This document shows positions 1-7,704 of a stretch of DNA of 64,000 nt, piece after piece. Position numbers and translations under genes: made by a program. Positions within the stretch are counted from its first letter, which is position 1. Every line of letters begins with the position of its first letter. This stretch comes from JAPLDA01 sp043783155 (GTDB lineage: Bacteria; Bacteroidota; Bacteroidia; AKYH767-A; 2013-40CM-41-45): NCBI GenBank assembly GCA_043783155.1, contig JAYVZS010000054.1:62001-126000 (forward strand), read 5' to 3'. The notes under the pieces are model-generated. The model saw nothing but the letters and a program-made list of their open reading frames with translations, had not been told where the DNA came from and made no database searches.

Positions 1-127
1 GTTCCATCTATCATTCGTTAACGTTAATATAGAAGTTTTTAGCTTTTGCAAGCAGTGACTGCTACCGGAATTTTATATCATGAGGAAATATAAATTCATC
101 ATGAAACTTTATGTGATACTCAGAATT

Positions 128-1366
128 TTAATGTTTTTTTTCAATATCTAAAGCCAGAATTTTCCTGTACAAATCAATGTATTGTTTGCAAGTATTCTCA
201 AGCGTAAATTTTCCTGAAACTATTTTTTCGGCAGCAGCTCCTTTTTTTCGACTCAATTCCAGATCACCCAGCGCCAGGTTTAGTCTAACAAGCAGGTCAT
301 CCTTGTTGTTGTTTTGAAATACATATCCAATCTGGTCATTGATTAGCTCGGTGATTCCTCCTGCATCTGAAGAAACAACACATACACCACATGCCATGGC
401 TTCTAAAGCAGTAAGTCCGAAGCTTTCTGCTCTTGAAGGAAAAATTAGAATATCCACGTTGTTATACAAAGAACTTAAACTCTGTCGGTCATCAATATAG
501 TTCAGGTAATTTACAGATGATGAGGTGCCGATTTTTTCGCCTACAACATACAGGTCGTATGGGTAAATTATTTTATGCATGATCTCAGTAAACAACCAGG
601 ATCCTTTAAACGGATAGGAGTTTTGGAGGTTAAAAAAAAGAACCCGGGGTTTTTGCCAGGTCCGGCTGTTTTTATTTGTGAAAACAGATGCGTTGAAGCC
701 ATTATAAAGGGTTTTTAATTTCATCTTTTTGTTAAAAACGTAGGCGTCAGCAACGCAATTCTCAAGCCATCTGCTTACAGCTATCAACGTAATCGAATCT
801 GAAAGTTGAGTGTAGATATTTTTTTTTATATTGATAAAATGCTGACGTCTGTCAACAAAAGGGTTTAACAATGGATAATTTTCGATGAATGGTGTATAGC
901 CGATTCCCTTTTTATAATTTTCATTTTCGAATGTGTAAGCATCTCCGCCCGTAATGGCCCACATATCATGCAATGTCCAGACTATTTTTTTCTCCCTCGC
1001 AATTTTAACTAAGGTAGTAAGATCAAAATAACCACCGTGAAGATTATGAAGATGAACAATATCGGCTTCACGATATTCTTTTATTTTCCAGAGTTTACGA
1101 TAGGTACCGTTCCATTCATTTTCAATGCTGAAGAATGTACGAAGTGATTTTTGACTTCCAAGTTTCCACCCGATCTTATCAAGCAGGAGAAGTACAGTAT
1201 CGAAGAAATTATTTTTTAGTGGAATTACTTTCGGGTCATCCGACGATTTTTTCATGACCGCTAAATGGCAAACCGCATCAAGATGATGAACAAGATCCAT
1301 CGCAACCTGCGAAGCACCGCCCATCTTATCATGGGTATTGATGTGAAAAATCTTTAGCTTATTCAT
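128..1366 (-). CDS. GT4-family glycosyltransferase
   Basis: Predicted retaining glycosyltransferase of the GT-B fold that adds a sugar from an NDP-sugar to a lipid-linked glycan at the cytoplasmic face. The N-terminal glycine-rich loop (HDKMGGAS, about residues 12-19) and the C-terminal EX7E motif (E314 to E322) are typical of GT4, and the length of 412 aa is normal. The segment WTLHDMWAITGG (130-141) is shared with the second GT4 at 18332, but the cysteines that follow it there are absent here. It is the last gene of the minus-strand polysaccharide locus, 15 bp after the GT2-like gene. The 127 bp beyond its stop hold nothing recognisable. Donor and acceptor cannot be told from sequence. Confidence 0.85.
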   Translation of the reverse strand: MNKLKIFHINTHDKMGGASQVAMDLVHHLDAVCHLAVMKKSSDDPKVIPLKNNFFDTVLLLLDKIGWKLGSQKSLRTFFSIENEWNGTYRKLWKIKEYREADIVHLHNLHGGYFDLTTLVKIAREKKIVWTLHDMWAITGGDAYTFENENYKKGIGYTPFIENYPLLNPFVDRRQHFINIKKNIYTQLSDSITLIAVSRWLENCVADAYVFNKKMKLKTLYNGFNASVFTNKNSRTWQKPRVLFFNLQNSYPFKGSWLFTEIMHKIIYPYDLYVVGEKIGTSSSVNYLNYIDDRQSLSSLYNNVDILIFPSRAESFGLTALEAMACGVCVVSSDAGGITELINDQIGYVFQNNNKDDLLVRLNLALGDLELSRKKGAAAEKIVSGKFTLENTCKQYIDLYRKILALDIEKKH

Positions 1367-1381
1367 AAAAAGTTCTCCATG

Positions 1382-2287
1382 TTAGGAATGCATAAACCTG
1401 TTCACGATTCTCTCGATGATGTTTTTCTTACGCCTAAGCTTTTTATAAAATTGTTCAAGACCTTTTCTTGCTTCATTATTTTCAATAAGCGGAATTGTTT
1501 TAACCACAATGGAATCAGCAACGGCCTGCTTGTTAAATATCGACTCACTTCCGTGTGTACCCGATCCGTCATTGCCTTCATTTCGGACTAGGCTGGGGGA
1601 GGGATGAAGACAAAAACCTTCCATCAGAAATACGCTGGTCAGCCATTTGATAGCCCATGTTTTTATTTTTCCGTTTGTATTGTCTAAAAGATGATTATAA
1701 AATGGAGCTCGGCCGTTAAATGTAAATTCATTTAATCGTTCTGACTCATGGAGTTTTTGCAAGAGGTCTTCAGCAGATGGATTGTAATGGTTCCATGCGC
1801 GTTTCCAGGTTGCCCATCCCCAGCAGGAAGTCATGTTCATGAAAAATAATTCCGGTAATTTATTTTTAACCGGGAACATGTAAGCCGAAATGTGCATGAT
1901 TTTCTCTTCCTCCTCAAAAACGTTTAATGCGTTATTCAGATAGTCAAGAAATCCGGGTGAAAGTACTAAGTCATCTTCAAGTACAATTATTTTTTCGTAT
2001 TGATTGAGTACAGCAGTCACTCCACTAACAATTGAATCAGCAAGTCCGACATTATGCTGTTTCCCGATCAACTGAACTTCTTTGCACCATTTTTCACTTA
2101 GCACAAGTTTCCTGACTTCGTTGATGTTTTTTCTTTCCGTTTGTGATGCCTCGTCTTTCGGTCCATCAGCAAACACGATCAGTTTTGATTGATCGCTTAA
2201 CCGGCATCTGCGCAGGCTTTGCAGAAGATTTGAAGTATGAATGGGCCGGTTATAAACGAATAAAACGATTGGGGCAAGTGATTTCAT
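1382..2287 (-). CDS. GT2-like glycosyltransferase (GT-A fold)
   Basis: Predicted inverting glycosyltransferase. The N-terminus has a GT-A start (IVLFVYNRP, 7-15) and an acidic metal/nucleotide-sugar motif LEDD at residues 103-106, preceded by an ADGP motif near 40. An aromatic stretch WGWATWKRAW follows in the middle. It is a clear paralogue of the protein at 23154-24071: the key motifs fall at the same residue numbers, so the two arose by duplication. It lies between a methyltransferase and a GT4 in a minus-strand operon and probably acts on the same glycan. The sugar specificity is unknown. Confidence 0.8.
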   Translation of the reverse strand: MKSLAPIVLFVYNRPIHTSNLLQSLRRCRLSDQSKLIVFADGPKDEASQTERKNINEVRKLVLSEKWCKEVQLIGKQHNVGLADSIVSGVTAVLNQYEKIIVLEDDLVLSPGFLDYLNNALNVFEEEEKIMHISAYMFPVKNKLPELFFMNMTSCWGWATWKRAWNHYNPSAEDLLQKLHESERLNEFTFNGRAPFYNHLLDNTNGKIKTWAIKWLTSVFLMEGFCLHPSPSLVRNEGNDGSGTHGSESIFNKQAVADSIVVKTIPLIENNEARKGLEQFYKKLRRKKNIIERIVNRFMHS

Positions 2288-2315
2288 TCAGTTAAACTGA
2301 TCTGACGGTTTCATT

Positions 2316-2921
2316 TTATATTTTCCTGCAATCAACAATCAACGAAGAATAATCAGCGAAGCCGGGATTTTTATAACCCTTGATCTTACTTCTTGAGATG
2401 ATCCCATTTTCAAAATTAAAATCTATTGCCTTAAATATTCCGTCATCGGTGAAGTACTCTAATGTATTGGCTTCATAGCCTGCCCGATGAAGAACTCTTT
2501 GAAGTTTGCCAAGATTCCAGATAGATTGATGCCCGTCTGCAGGAGGAGAAATATATTTCAGGTATTCAGGATTGATATGGTTACCGTCTGGAACAGCAAT
2601 TCTGAAAGTCCCTCCCGGTTTAAGATATTTGGATGACAACTCAATCACTTTTTCAACCTCCGCATCTTTCAGATGTTCGAGTACATGTTCTGCAAGAAGG
2701 TTATCGATTTTCTTTTCATGAAAAAAAAGGTGCCAGTCTTTTTCTTCGAGGATGTTGAAGTGAGGAATATCCGTTGAAATCCATCCGTCATACGAAGTTG
2801 TTCCGGCTCCCAAAATAATTTTTATTTTGCCGATAGCGGAATTTTCCCTGATTTGTTTTTTAATTTTCAATCTGCCTGACAAAATCCATCGAAACCTTCG
2901 TAACCGTGAGATCGCATTCAT
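2316..2921 (-). CDS. class I SAM-dependent methyltransferase (short)
   Basis: A 201-aa protein with a Rossmann methyltransferase pattern: a compact motif I (LGAG, 37-40), an acidic STDIPH segment near 49-54 that would hold the SAM ribose, AEHVLEHL at 77-84, and the post-motif LKPGG near residue 105. The N-terminus is short and basic. Methyltransferases of this type are frequent in O-antigen loci, where they methylate sugars. It is 4 bp from the epimerase gene upstream and 28 bp from the GT2-like gene downstream, so it is surely in the same transcript. An anionic or phospholipid substrate cannot be ruled out. Confidence 0.75.
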   Translation of the reverse strand: MNAISRLRRFRWILSGRLKIKKQIRENSAIGKIKIILGAGTTSYDGWISTDIPHFNILEEKDWHLFFHEKKIDNLLAEHVLEHLKDAEVEKVIELSSKYLKPGGTFRIAVPDGNHINPEYLKYISPPADGHQSIWNLGKLQRVLHRAGYEANTLEYFTDDGIFKAIDFNFENGIISRSKIKGYKNPGFADYSSLIVDCRKI

Positions 2922-2925
2922 TCCT

Positions 2926-3729
2926 TTATACGTTAACTTTCAGGTGCTGGTATGTTTTGTCAATGATTATTCGGATGCCTTGTTCGAGGGACGTGTTCCA
3001 TTTGAAATCCTTGTATGAATTATCCGGTTCAATTTTGTTCTGGTATCCGGCTTCATTCCCAAAAGATACTGGGATGTTCAGGATGTTACCAATGGTGTGT
3101 GCAATATCTTTTATTTTAAGCCACTCACCATTTGTCAGATGTACATTTTTTAATTTTGATTCCCTTGCGAGGCAAAGATTTTTCACACAATCATCCATGA
3201 ATATAAATTGTCTTTCTTCTTCGCCGGAGGTAAAAAGAGAGATTTCTTTTTTGGTGATTCCCTGGAGAATAAGATCAGGAATTACATGAGATCTTTCTCC
3301 TGGTTCTTCCCATCCGTATACATTCCAGAAACGTGCGATCTGTCCTTGTAACAGGTTGGTCCAGTATTCACCCAGAAGTTTTGTCATCCCATACGTGTTG
3401 TCATTGGCAGCCAACTGTGAAGACGTAAACATGAACGGAATGCCGGTCTGTTCAAGAAATGTAAATACATTTTGACAAATTAAAGTATTATTCCGGATGA
3501 TGTTCAGCTGATTTTTTTTTGCATGCAGGTATTTAGCACCGCCAACTTCCCATGCGAGAAACCAAACAAAGTCAACATTTTTGTAATTATCTAATGACTC
3601 TTTTCTTAAATCGAAACCATCCTTGATATCAAGATTAATGACAGCCTCTTTTTTGGATAGCAAATGACGGCATAAAGCAGAGCCGATCGCACCACTTCCT
3701 CCTAACACTAAATTTTTTGTAATTCCCAT
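2926..3729 (-). CDS. NAD(P)-dependent sugar epimerase/dehydratase (extended SDR)
   Basis: Extended short-chain dehydrogenase acting on a nucleotide sugar. I start it at the ATG at 3729, because the sequence begins MGITKNLVLGG there and the Rossmann motif GGSGAIG falls at residues 10-16, where the family has it. An upstream in-frame ATG at 3774 would add 15 unrelated residues. The catalytic pair Y113-x3-K117 and the preceding serines S103/S104 are present. Its start overlaps the end of the upstream glycosyltransferase by 22 bp, suggesting translational coupling. At 267 aa it is slightly short. The reaction (epimerase, dehydratase or reductase) is undetermined. Confidence 0.78.
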   Translation of the reverse strand: MGITKNLVLGGSGAIGSALCRHLLSKKEAVINLDIKDGFDLRKESLDNYKNVDFVWFLAWEVGGAKYLHAKKNQLNIIRNNTLICQNVFTFLEQTGIPFMFTSSQLAANDNTYGMTKLLGEYWTNLLQGQIARFWNVYGWEEPGERSHVIPDLILQGITKKEISLFTSGEEERQFIFMDDCVKNLCLARESKLKNVHLTNGEWLKIKDIAHTIGNILNIPVSFGNEAGYQNKIEPDNSYKDFKWNTSLEQGIRIIIDKTYQHLKVNV

Positions 3730-4640
3730 ATTCGATCGCTGATTTGTTTTAAAGGATAGTTGATAAGACCCCAATCATCCGGGTTTTTATAAGGTATGTT
3801 ATTGAAATGATGATAACCATGTGTTTCATTATTTCCATGAATGATTGATTCAGGGTGATCAAGGTGATAATGATGTCCGAGCACCTTTTTTTTCAATCCC
3901 AAATGTAGTAATTGATCTAATCCGTTGCCATCGACACCTGCTCTTACATTGTTTAATTTTTCATCATACCCGGTGGCGTTCAGCCAGTTTTTTTTTCCTG
4001 TGAGTATAAAATTTCCAACTACTGAGTCAGGATTCCGGGGTGCCGGAAATGCAATAACAACATTTTTCTTGTCTTCCTGGTGGTAATCTGCCAGCGGCTT
4101 TTTGTCCCATTTAATGCTGACGTAATGAGTTGCATATACAGTATCCCGATTTAATTTTTGCATGTTGTTTATTACATCATTGCCGATAAATACATCAGCA
4201 TTCACCATTAAAATCCATTCGTTTGTTGCTTTCCTGATTCCCATATTTTTTGCGAAGTACTCCATCATCGGCATTTTGGGATTTTGACAAATGGAGTTGT
4301 GAATTTCTTCCGGAACAATGAAGCATTTTGAATTCTTATATCTCTCAGCAATCCAGGCACAGTCGCTGGGTCGGTCTTTCAACAGGTTCCATTCTACATA
4401 AATTAATTCTGCATTTGGCAAATGAGCATAATTCCAATCGAGCGTTACCTGCAAACGTTTGCTGAAGTCGCCGCCATAATTATCGTTTCTTCCCACCACA
4501 ACTAATGATATAGAATCTAATTTTTCTTTCTTGCTGAAGTCAACTATTCGTTTTAGATCCCACATCAGGTAATCTTTTTTTTGCCTGAGAACTGAAAACC
4601 TCCAACTCAATGCATTTAATACTCTGTCAATCTTTTTCAT
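3708..4640 (-). CDS. glycosyltransferase, GT-A fold (GT2-like)
   Basis: Predicted glycosyltransferase of 310 aa. After a basic N-terminus (1-40) it has a GT-A beta strand with SLVVVGRNDNYGGDF near 45-59 and a DXD-like motif NADVF at 147-151 that would bind the metal and UDP/GDP-sugar. The C-terminal half is rich in His and Asn. There is no transmembrane segment, so it is cytosolic or peripheral. It overlaps the SDR gene at its 3' end. A gap of 395 bp separates it from the next upstream gene, so it may start a transcript of its own. Confidence 0.68.
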   Translation of the reverse strand: MKKIDRVLNALSWRFSVLRQKKDYLMWDLKRIVDFSKKEKLDSISLVVVGRNDNYGGDFSKRLQVTLDWNYAHLPNAELIYVEWNLLKDRPSDCAWIAERYKNSKCFIVPEEIHNSICQNPKMPMMEYFAKNMGIRKATNEWILMVNADVFIGNDVINNMQKLNRDTVYATHYVSIKWDKKPLADYHQEDKKNVVIAFPAPRNPDSVVGNFILTGKKNWLNATGYDEKLNNVRAGVDGNGLDQLLHLGLKKKVLGHHYHLDHPESIIHGNNETHGYHHFNNIPYKNPDDWGLINYPLKQISDRIWELQKI

Positions 4641-5035
4641 CCGAAAAATTACCTTGTCAAAATTTTAGCGAATACCGTGAAGGATGTTTTGGATTTCATG
4701 GATGAGAAACAATGTTTGAAATTGTTGTTGGCTGAACAAAGCCGTGGATGTTAAAAGCATCGATTTTTTTTGAAGGTCGTTCTTCATTTTTCAATTGAAC
4801 AATGTTACCGGTGCTAAATACTTCATTTGGACAACGACACTTCTTACACTTTCGGGAAAATTAAGCACGACAGTCTCATCTTTCCTGAATTTTGTACAGA
4901 TGAGCAGGGTTCATTATCGGCCAAACACTGACCGGAATCGGCAGACTGTATACCAAACAACGGCGTAGTTTAAAGACCTTACAAACCTAATGAAAAAATG
5001 TCAAATACCAAGGTACCCCTTAGCTTCTGAACGGG
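4641..5035. other. 395-bp intergenic stretch, possible gene remnant
   Basis: No confident gene. On the minus strand a run of about 35 codons without stop ends near 4797 and reads like coding sequence (its last residues are VVVQMKYLAPVTLFN), but it has no plausible start and a stop precedes it. It may be a decayed gene end or chance. No hairpin terminator or -7 box was recognised. The interval separates two groups of glycosyltransferase genes and could hold a weak promoter. Confidence 0.3.
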
Positions 5036-6187
5036 CTAAATCATTCTTTTTCTTCCGGCTTTATCCAATGCCATGCTGATGGAAAATCTTATTTTTTTAT
5101 AGAGCCATTTAAAGCTGAAAATAAAAATGGAAACGGACAGGTGATTATCCCGTTCGCTGTTTCTCTTTTTGTAATTGTAAGCAAAACGGATAATAGAAAA
5201 AATGCTTTCATTGTTGAAGTGCATGTAGTAAGCAACTTTATTGAGATTGGAAACGGAGGGTTTGTATTCCTGGTTGAATTTTTTTCTTGCAAGTTCTGTT
5301 CCTGAATTAAAAACAGTTTCCAGGCATGCGATTACCTTTTCCGGGTTATAGTCAACCATCTCGATCACATGACTGTTGTTAAGTCCATGAATCTGAAAAT
5401 CAAAATTAAGTCCTGCATAAATTCCTGAATTTTTATTCAGCAACTGCAGTGTCGGAAGTTTTTTTGACCAGGCAGACGTGCAGAGCCAGGTAATTCCGCT
5501 ACTGCAGCCAATTAGAAAAGAACAGTATTTAGTAAGTTCCGCGTTTTCTCTGTACGTAAGAACACTTCCGTCAATAATAGTGTCGTTGACAAATGGGGAT
5601 TTTACAGGCGAAGAAAGTACCATGCATATTTCCGGATTTGCGCCGGTCATTTGCTTCGCGATGTTGACAGCGAAATCAATGTTTACAAGGGATTGCCCGC
5701 TCCCAGGTACACATTCAAAAAGTATGACCTCTTTGAAATTTTTTAGCCGATGTGTTTCAGCAAATTTTTTTACGTGCTGTATTTCTTCTTCCGATAACCT
5801 GATAACTGGATCCACCGGTACGGTGACGGGCCTTGTGTATCCTTTCAGGATAGATGATCGAATTGTTCCATCAAATCTTCCCCAGTTTCGTTGTGGTATC
5901 TGGGAGAAAACAAACTCGTCATATTCACCTTTTTCTTTTCCTGCTTTCGCTTCCTCTTCAAATTTTCCCCAGACCGATTCATCGTAATAGTGAAGGCCGG
6001 GAGGAACACTTATTTCCCATACCTTATCAACGAACGGATTTAATAACAATATGGAACTGTATTTTGATCCGATGGCCCAGGTAATATGGCTATCGGGAAA
6101 GTCGTGTTTTATTTGCCTCGCTATCGTGGTTGCATACAGGCAATCACCAAACGAGGCAAACTGAGCTATCAGAAATCTCCTCATCAA
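5036..6187 (-). CDS. GT9-family (heptosyltransferase-like) glycosyltransferase
   Basis: Resembles ADP-heptose:LPS heptosyltransferases (GT9, GT-B fold). The N-terminus RRFLIAQFASFGDCLYATTIA (3-23) matches the family start with a conserved FGD, followed by a strand reading ITWAIGSKY. The C-terminal domain has a GCSSGITWL acceptor/donor loop and a basic tail (KKRNSERD and KKIRF) that could sit on the membrane. The length of 383 aa fits. The gene lies 3 bp after the small hypothetical gene at 6191. GT9 members outside the LPS core transfer sugars other than heptose, so heptose is not assumed. Confidence 0.72.
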   Translation of the reverse strand: MMRRFLIAQFASFGDCLYATTIARQIKHDFPDSHITWAIGSKYSSILLLNPFVDKVWEISVPPGLHYYDESVWGKFEEEAKAGKEKGEYDEFVFSQIPQRNWGRFDGTIRSSILKGYTRPVTVPVDPVIRLSEEEIQHVKKFAETHRLKNFKEVILFECVPGSGQSLVNIDFAVNIAKQMTGANPEICMVLSSPVKSPFVNDTIIDGSVLTYRENAELTKYCSFLIGCSSGITWLCTSAWSKKLPTLQLLNKNSGIYAGLNFDFQIHGLNNSHVIEMVDYNPEKVIACLETVFNSGTELARKKFNQEYKPSVSNLNKVAYYMHFNNESIFSIIRFAYNYKKRNSERDNHLSVSIFIFSFKWLYKKIRFSISMALDKAGRKRMI

Positions 6188-6190
6188 TGG

Positions 6191-6628
6191 CTAACGTTTT
6201 TCTATGGATGTTTTAAGTGCGTTGTCGATCTCGTCGATGCATTTGTTGCGCTGAAGATTAAGCAATGCCAGTTGTTTTACAACGGTATCTTTTTCAACTA
6301 TCGGCACCTTGGCAAATTCATACACCTTTTCCTGTTCGTGCCATAATTGACAATTCACTTCGGCAAGTTTGCTTACAAAATCACCAATAGAACCCTTCAT
6401 ATCAGCGATCTCATTTCCTTCTTTTTTGTATACTTTATTTGCAGAAAAAATAAGCTTGTCAGTTGGTATTTTTCCGATGAGTGCATCCGATAAATAATGA
6501 TCTATCTCGTCAATGAGATTATTCTCCTGAAGAGAAAGGCTGTTCAAACGGATAGCATCTTCAATGTGATATTGTTTTAGTTTAACGATTGTAAGTTTAT
6601 CGCAAAGTGATCCTAGTGTTTCTGCCAT
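6191..6628 (-). CDS. small helical protein beside GT9, function unknown
   Basis: A 145-aa soluble protein predicted to be almost all alpha helix, with heptad-like stretches around 10-50 and 90-140. It has no signal peptide or membrane segment and no catalytic motif I recognise. Conserved-looking features are LCDKLTIVKLKQYH near residues 8-21 and CQLWHEQEKVYEF in the middle. The 3-bp spacing to the GT9 gene suggests joint translation and perhaps a physical partnership. The DNA around its start codon is partly repeated about 180 bp upstream (6788-6826). Confidence 0.6.
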   Translation of the reverse strand: MAETLGSLCDKLTIVKLKQYHIEDAIRLNSLSLQENNLIDEIDHYLSDALIGKIPTDKLIFSANKVYKKEGNEIADMKGSIGDFVSKLAEVNCQLWHEQEKVYEFAKVPIVEKDTVVKQLALLNLQRNKCIDEIDNALKTSIEKR

Positions 6629-6826
6629 AATTATTTTTTTAATTGAACGTCGTTTGAGCGGTCATATCTGTTTCAACTTTGGGTTGCTATCCTGCAGATA
6701 AAGGTGAAAGGGTGAGCCGGTCCGATTTATTATCAAATAACATTGTACGCTTATTTTCGAACCAGATAAAGATAGAATTTTTAAATATTGATCGGAGCGT
6801 TTCTGCGGCAATTATTTTTTAACCGG
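6607..6826. repeat. imperfect direct repeat around a start codon
   Basis: Two copies of about 38 bp lie at 6607-6645 and 6788-6826. They share TGATC, GTTTCTGC and AATTATTTTTT in the same order, with scattered mismatches and a one-base gap. The first copy spans the start of the 145-aa gene and the second is in the spacer before the SDR gene. It looks like a small segmental duplication of a 5' end. Confidence 0.45.
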
Positions 6827-6831
6827 CAATT

Positions 6832-7704
6832 TCAGCGCATCATAATTTCAGCCAGTTCCTGAAATGAGGTTTTGGGTTTCCATCCAAGAGAAAAAATGGT
6901 TGCAGGATCGCTTGATAAGACGGTGTACTCCGGAATGAAGTTTCCTTTTTGAGAAACGATATATGTTTTCCAGTCTTTGCCGACCAGGTTGAAGCATTCT
7001 TCCAGCCAATCCTGAATTGAATAGAGAACCCCTGTTCCGATTGTTGCTTCAAAAATTTTCTCCTGAGAAGTAAGTTTAAAAATTCCTTCGGCAATATCTC
7101 GGGCAAACCCCCATTCTTTTCTGACGGAAATATCACCTAAAATAAGTTTTTCATCGCTCCCTTTATTTGTACGTTTAATAAAGTCTGTTGTTATTTTACT
7201 GATGTGATGGGCTTTGCGCAAAGGACTTTCATGATGAAACAGGTATCCGACGTATACTTTTATTCCAAGTGAACGGTAATATCTTGCCGCATACACGGAA
7301 TGAATACGGGCGACTGCGTACGGACTACTTGCTTCGAACGCATCCGTCTCTTTGATTGGAATTCCACGGTTTACAAACTGTACGCCACTGCCTGTAATAA
7401 ATACTTTACATGAAGGGCAATGGTCTTTTACACTTTCTAAAATATTTAAAGTGCCGAGGGAGATGGTTGCATGATTTTCAAAAAGCGTTTCATGTTTTGT
7501 TGTCGAGTTTGCTGCGATATGAAAAATATAGTCAGGGGAATATTGTTTTATAAGTCTTTCAACAAACGTTTTGTCTGCCACATAACCTTTCGTCCATGGA
7601 TCTTGCGATCGCGAAATTCCGACCACTTCTATTTTGTTTTCCCGACATATTTCATTCAGGTAAAAGCCATCTTGTCCGGTTACTCCAAAAATTAGCGCCT
7701 TCAT
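6832..7704 (-). CDS. GDP-mannose 4,6-dehydratase-like SDR with altered catalytic lysine
   Basis: Nucleotide-sugar SDR closest in pattern to GDP-mannose dehydratases. The cofactor motif GVTGQDG is at 7-13, TGSG near 104-107, and the region HHESPLR matches the GMD family. It is only 290 aa against about 345-370 for GMD. The catalytic YxxxK reads Y129-A-V-A-R133, with Arg in place of Lys; the codon is CGT, so it is not a translation artefact. It may be a 4-reductase, a 4,6-dehydratase variant or an inactive partner. Its ATG overlaps the stop of the upstream fused gene by one base (TAATG), indicating translational coupling. Confidence 0.75.
   Translation of the reverse strand: MKALIFGVTGQDGFYLNEICRENKIEVVGISRSQDPWTKGYVADKTFVERLIKQYSPDYIFHIAANSTTKHETLFENHATISLGTLNILESVKDHCPSCKVFITGSGVQFVNRGIPIKETDAFEASSPYAVARIHSVYAARYYRSLGIKVYVGYLFHHESPLRKAHHISKITTDFIKRTNKGSDEKLILGDISVRKEWGFARDIAEGIFKLTSQEKIFEATIGTGVLYSIQDWLEECFNLVGKDWKTYIVSQKGNFIPEYTVLSSDPATIFSLGWKPKTSFQELAEIMMR

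Noticed and set aside
3730..3774. Upstream start of the SDR at 3774
   Set aside because: The extra 15 residues do not belong to the Rossmann fold and would extend the overlap with the glycosyltransferase gene to 67 bp.
5478..5987. Open plus-strand frame of 169 codons opposite the GT9-like gene
   Set aside because: Antisense to a well-supported gene with family motifs; its translation is low in recognisable structure and rich in Ser/Phe, as expected of a complementary frame.
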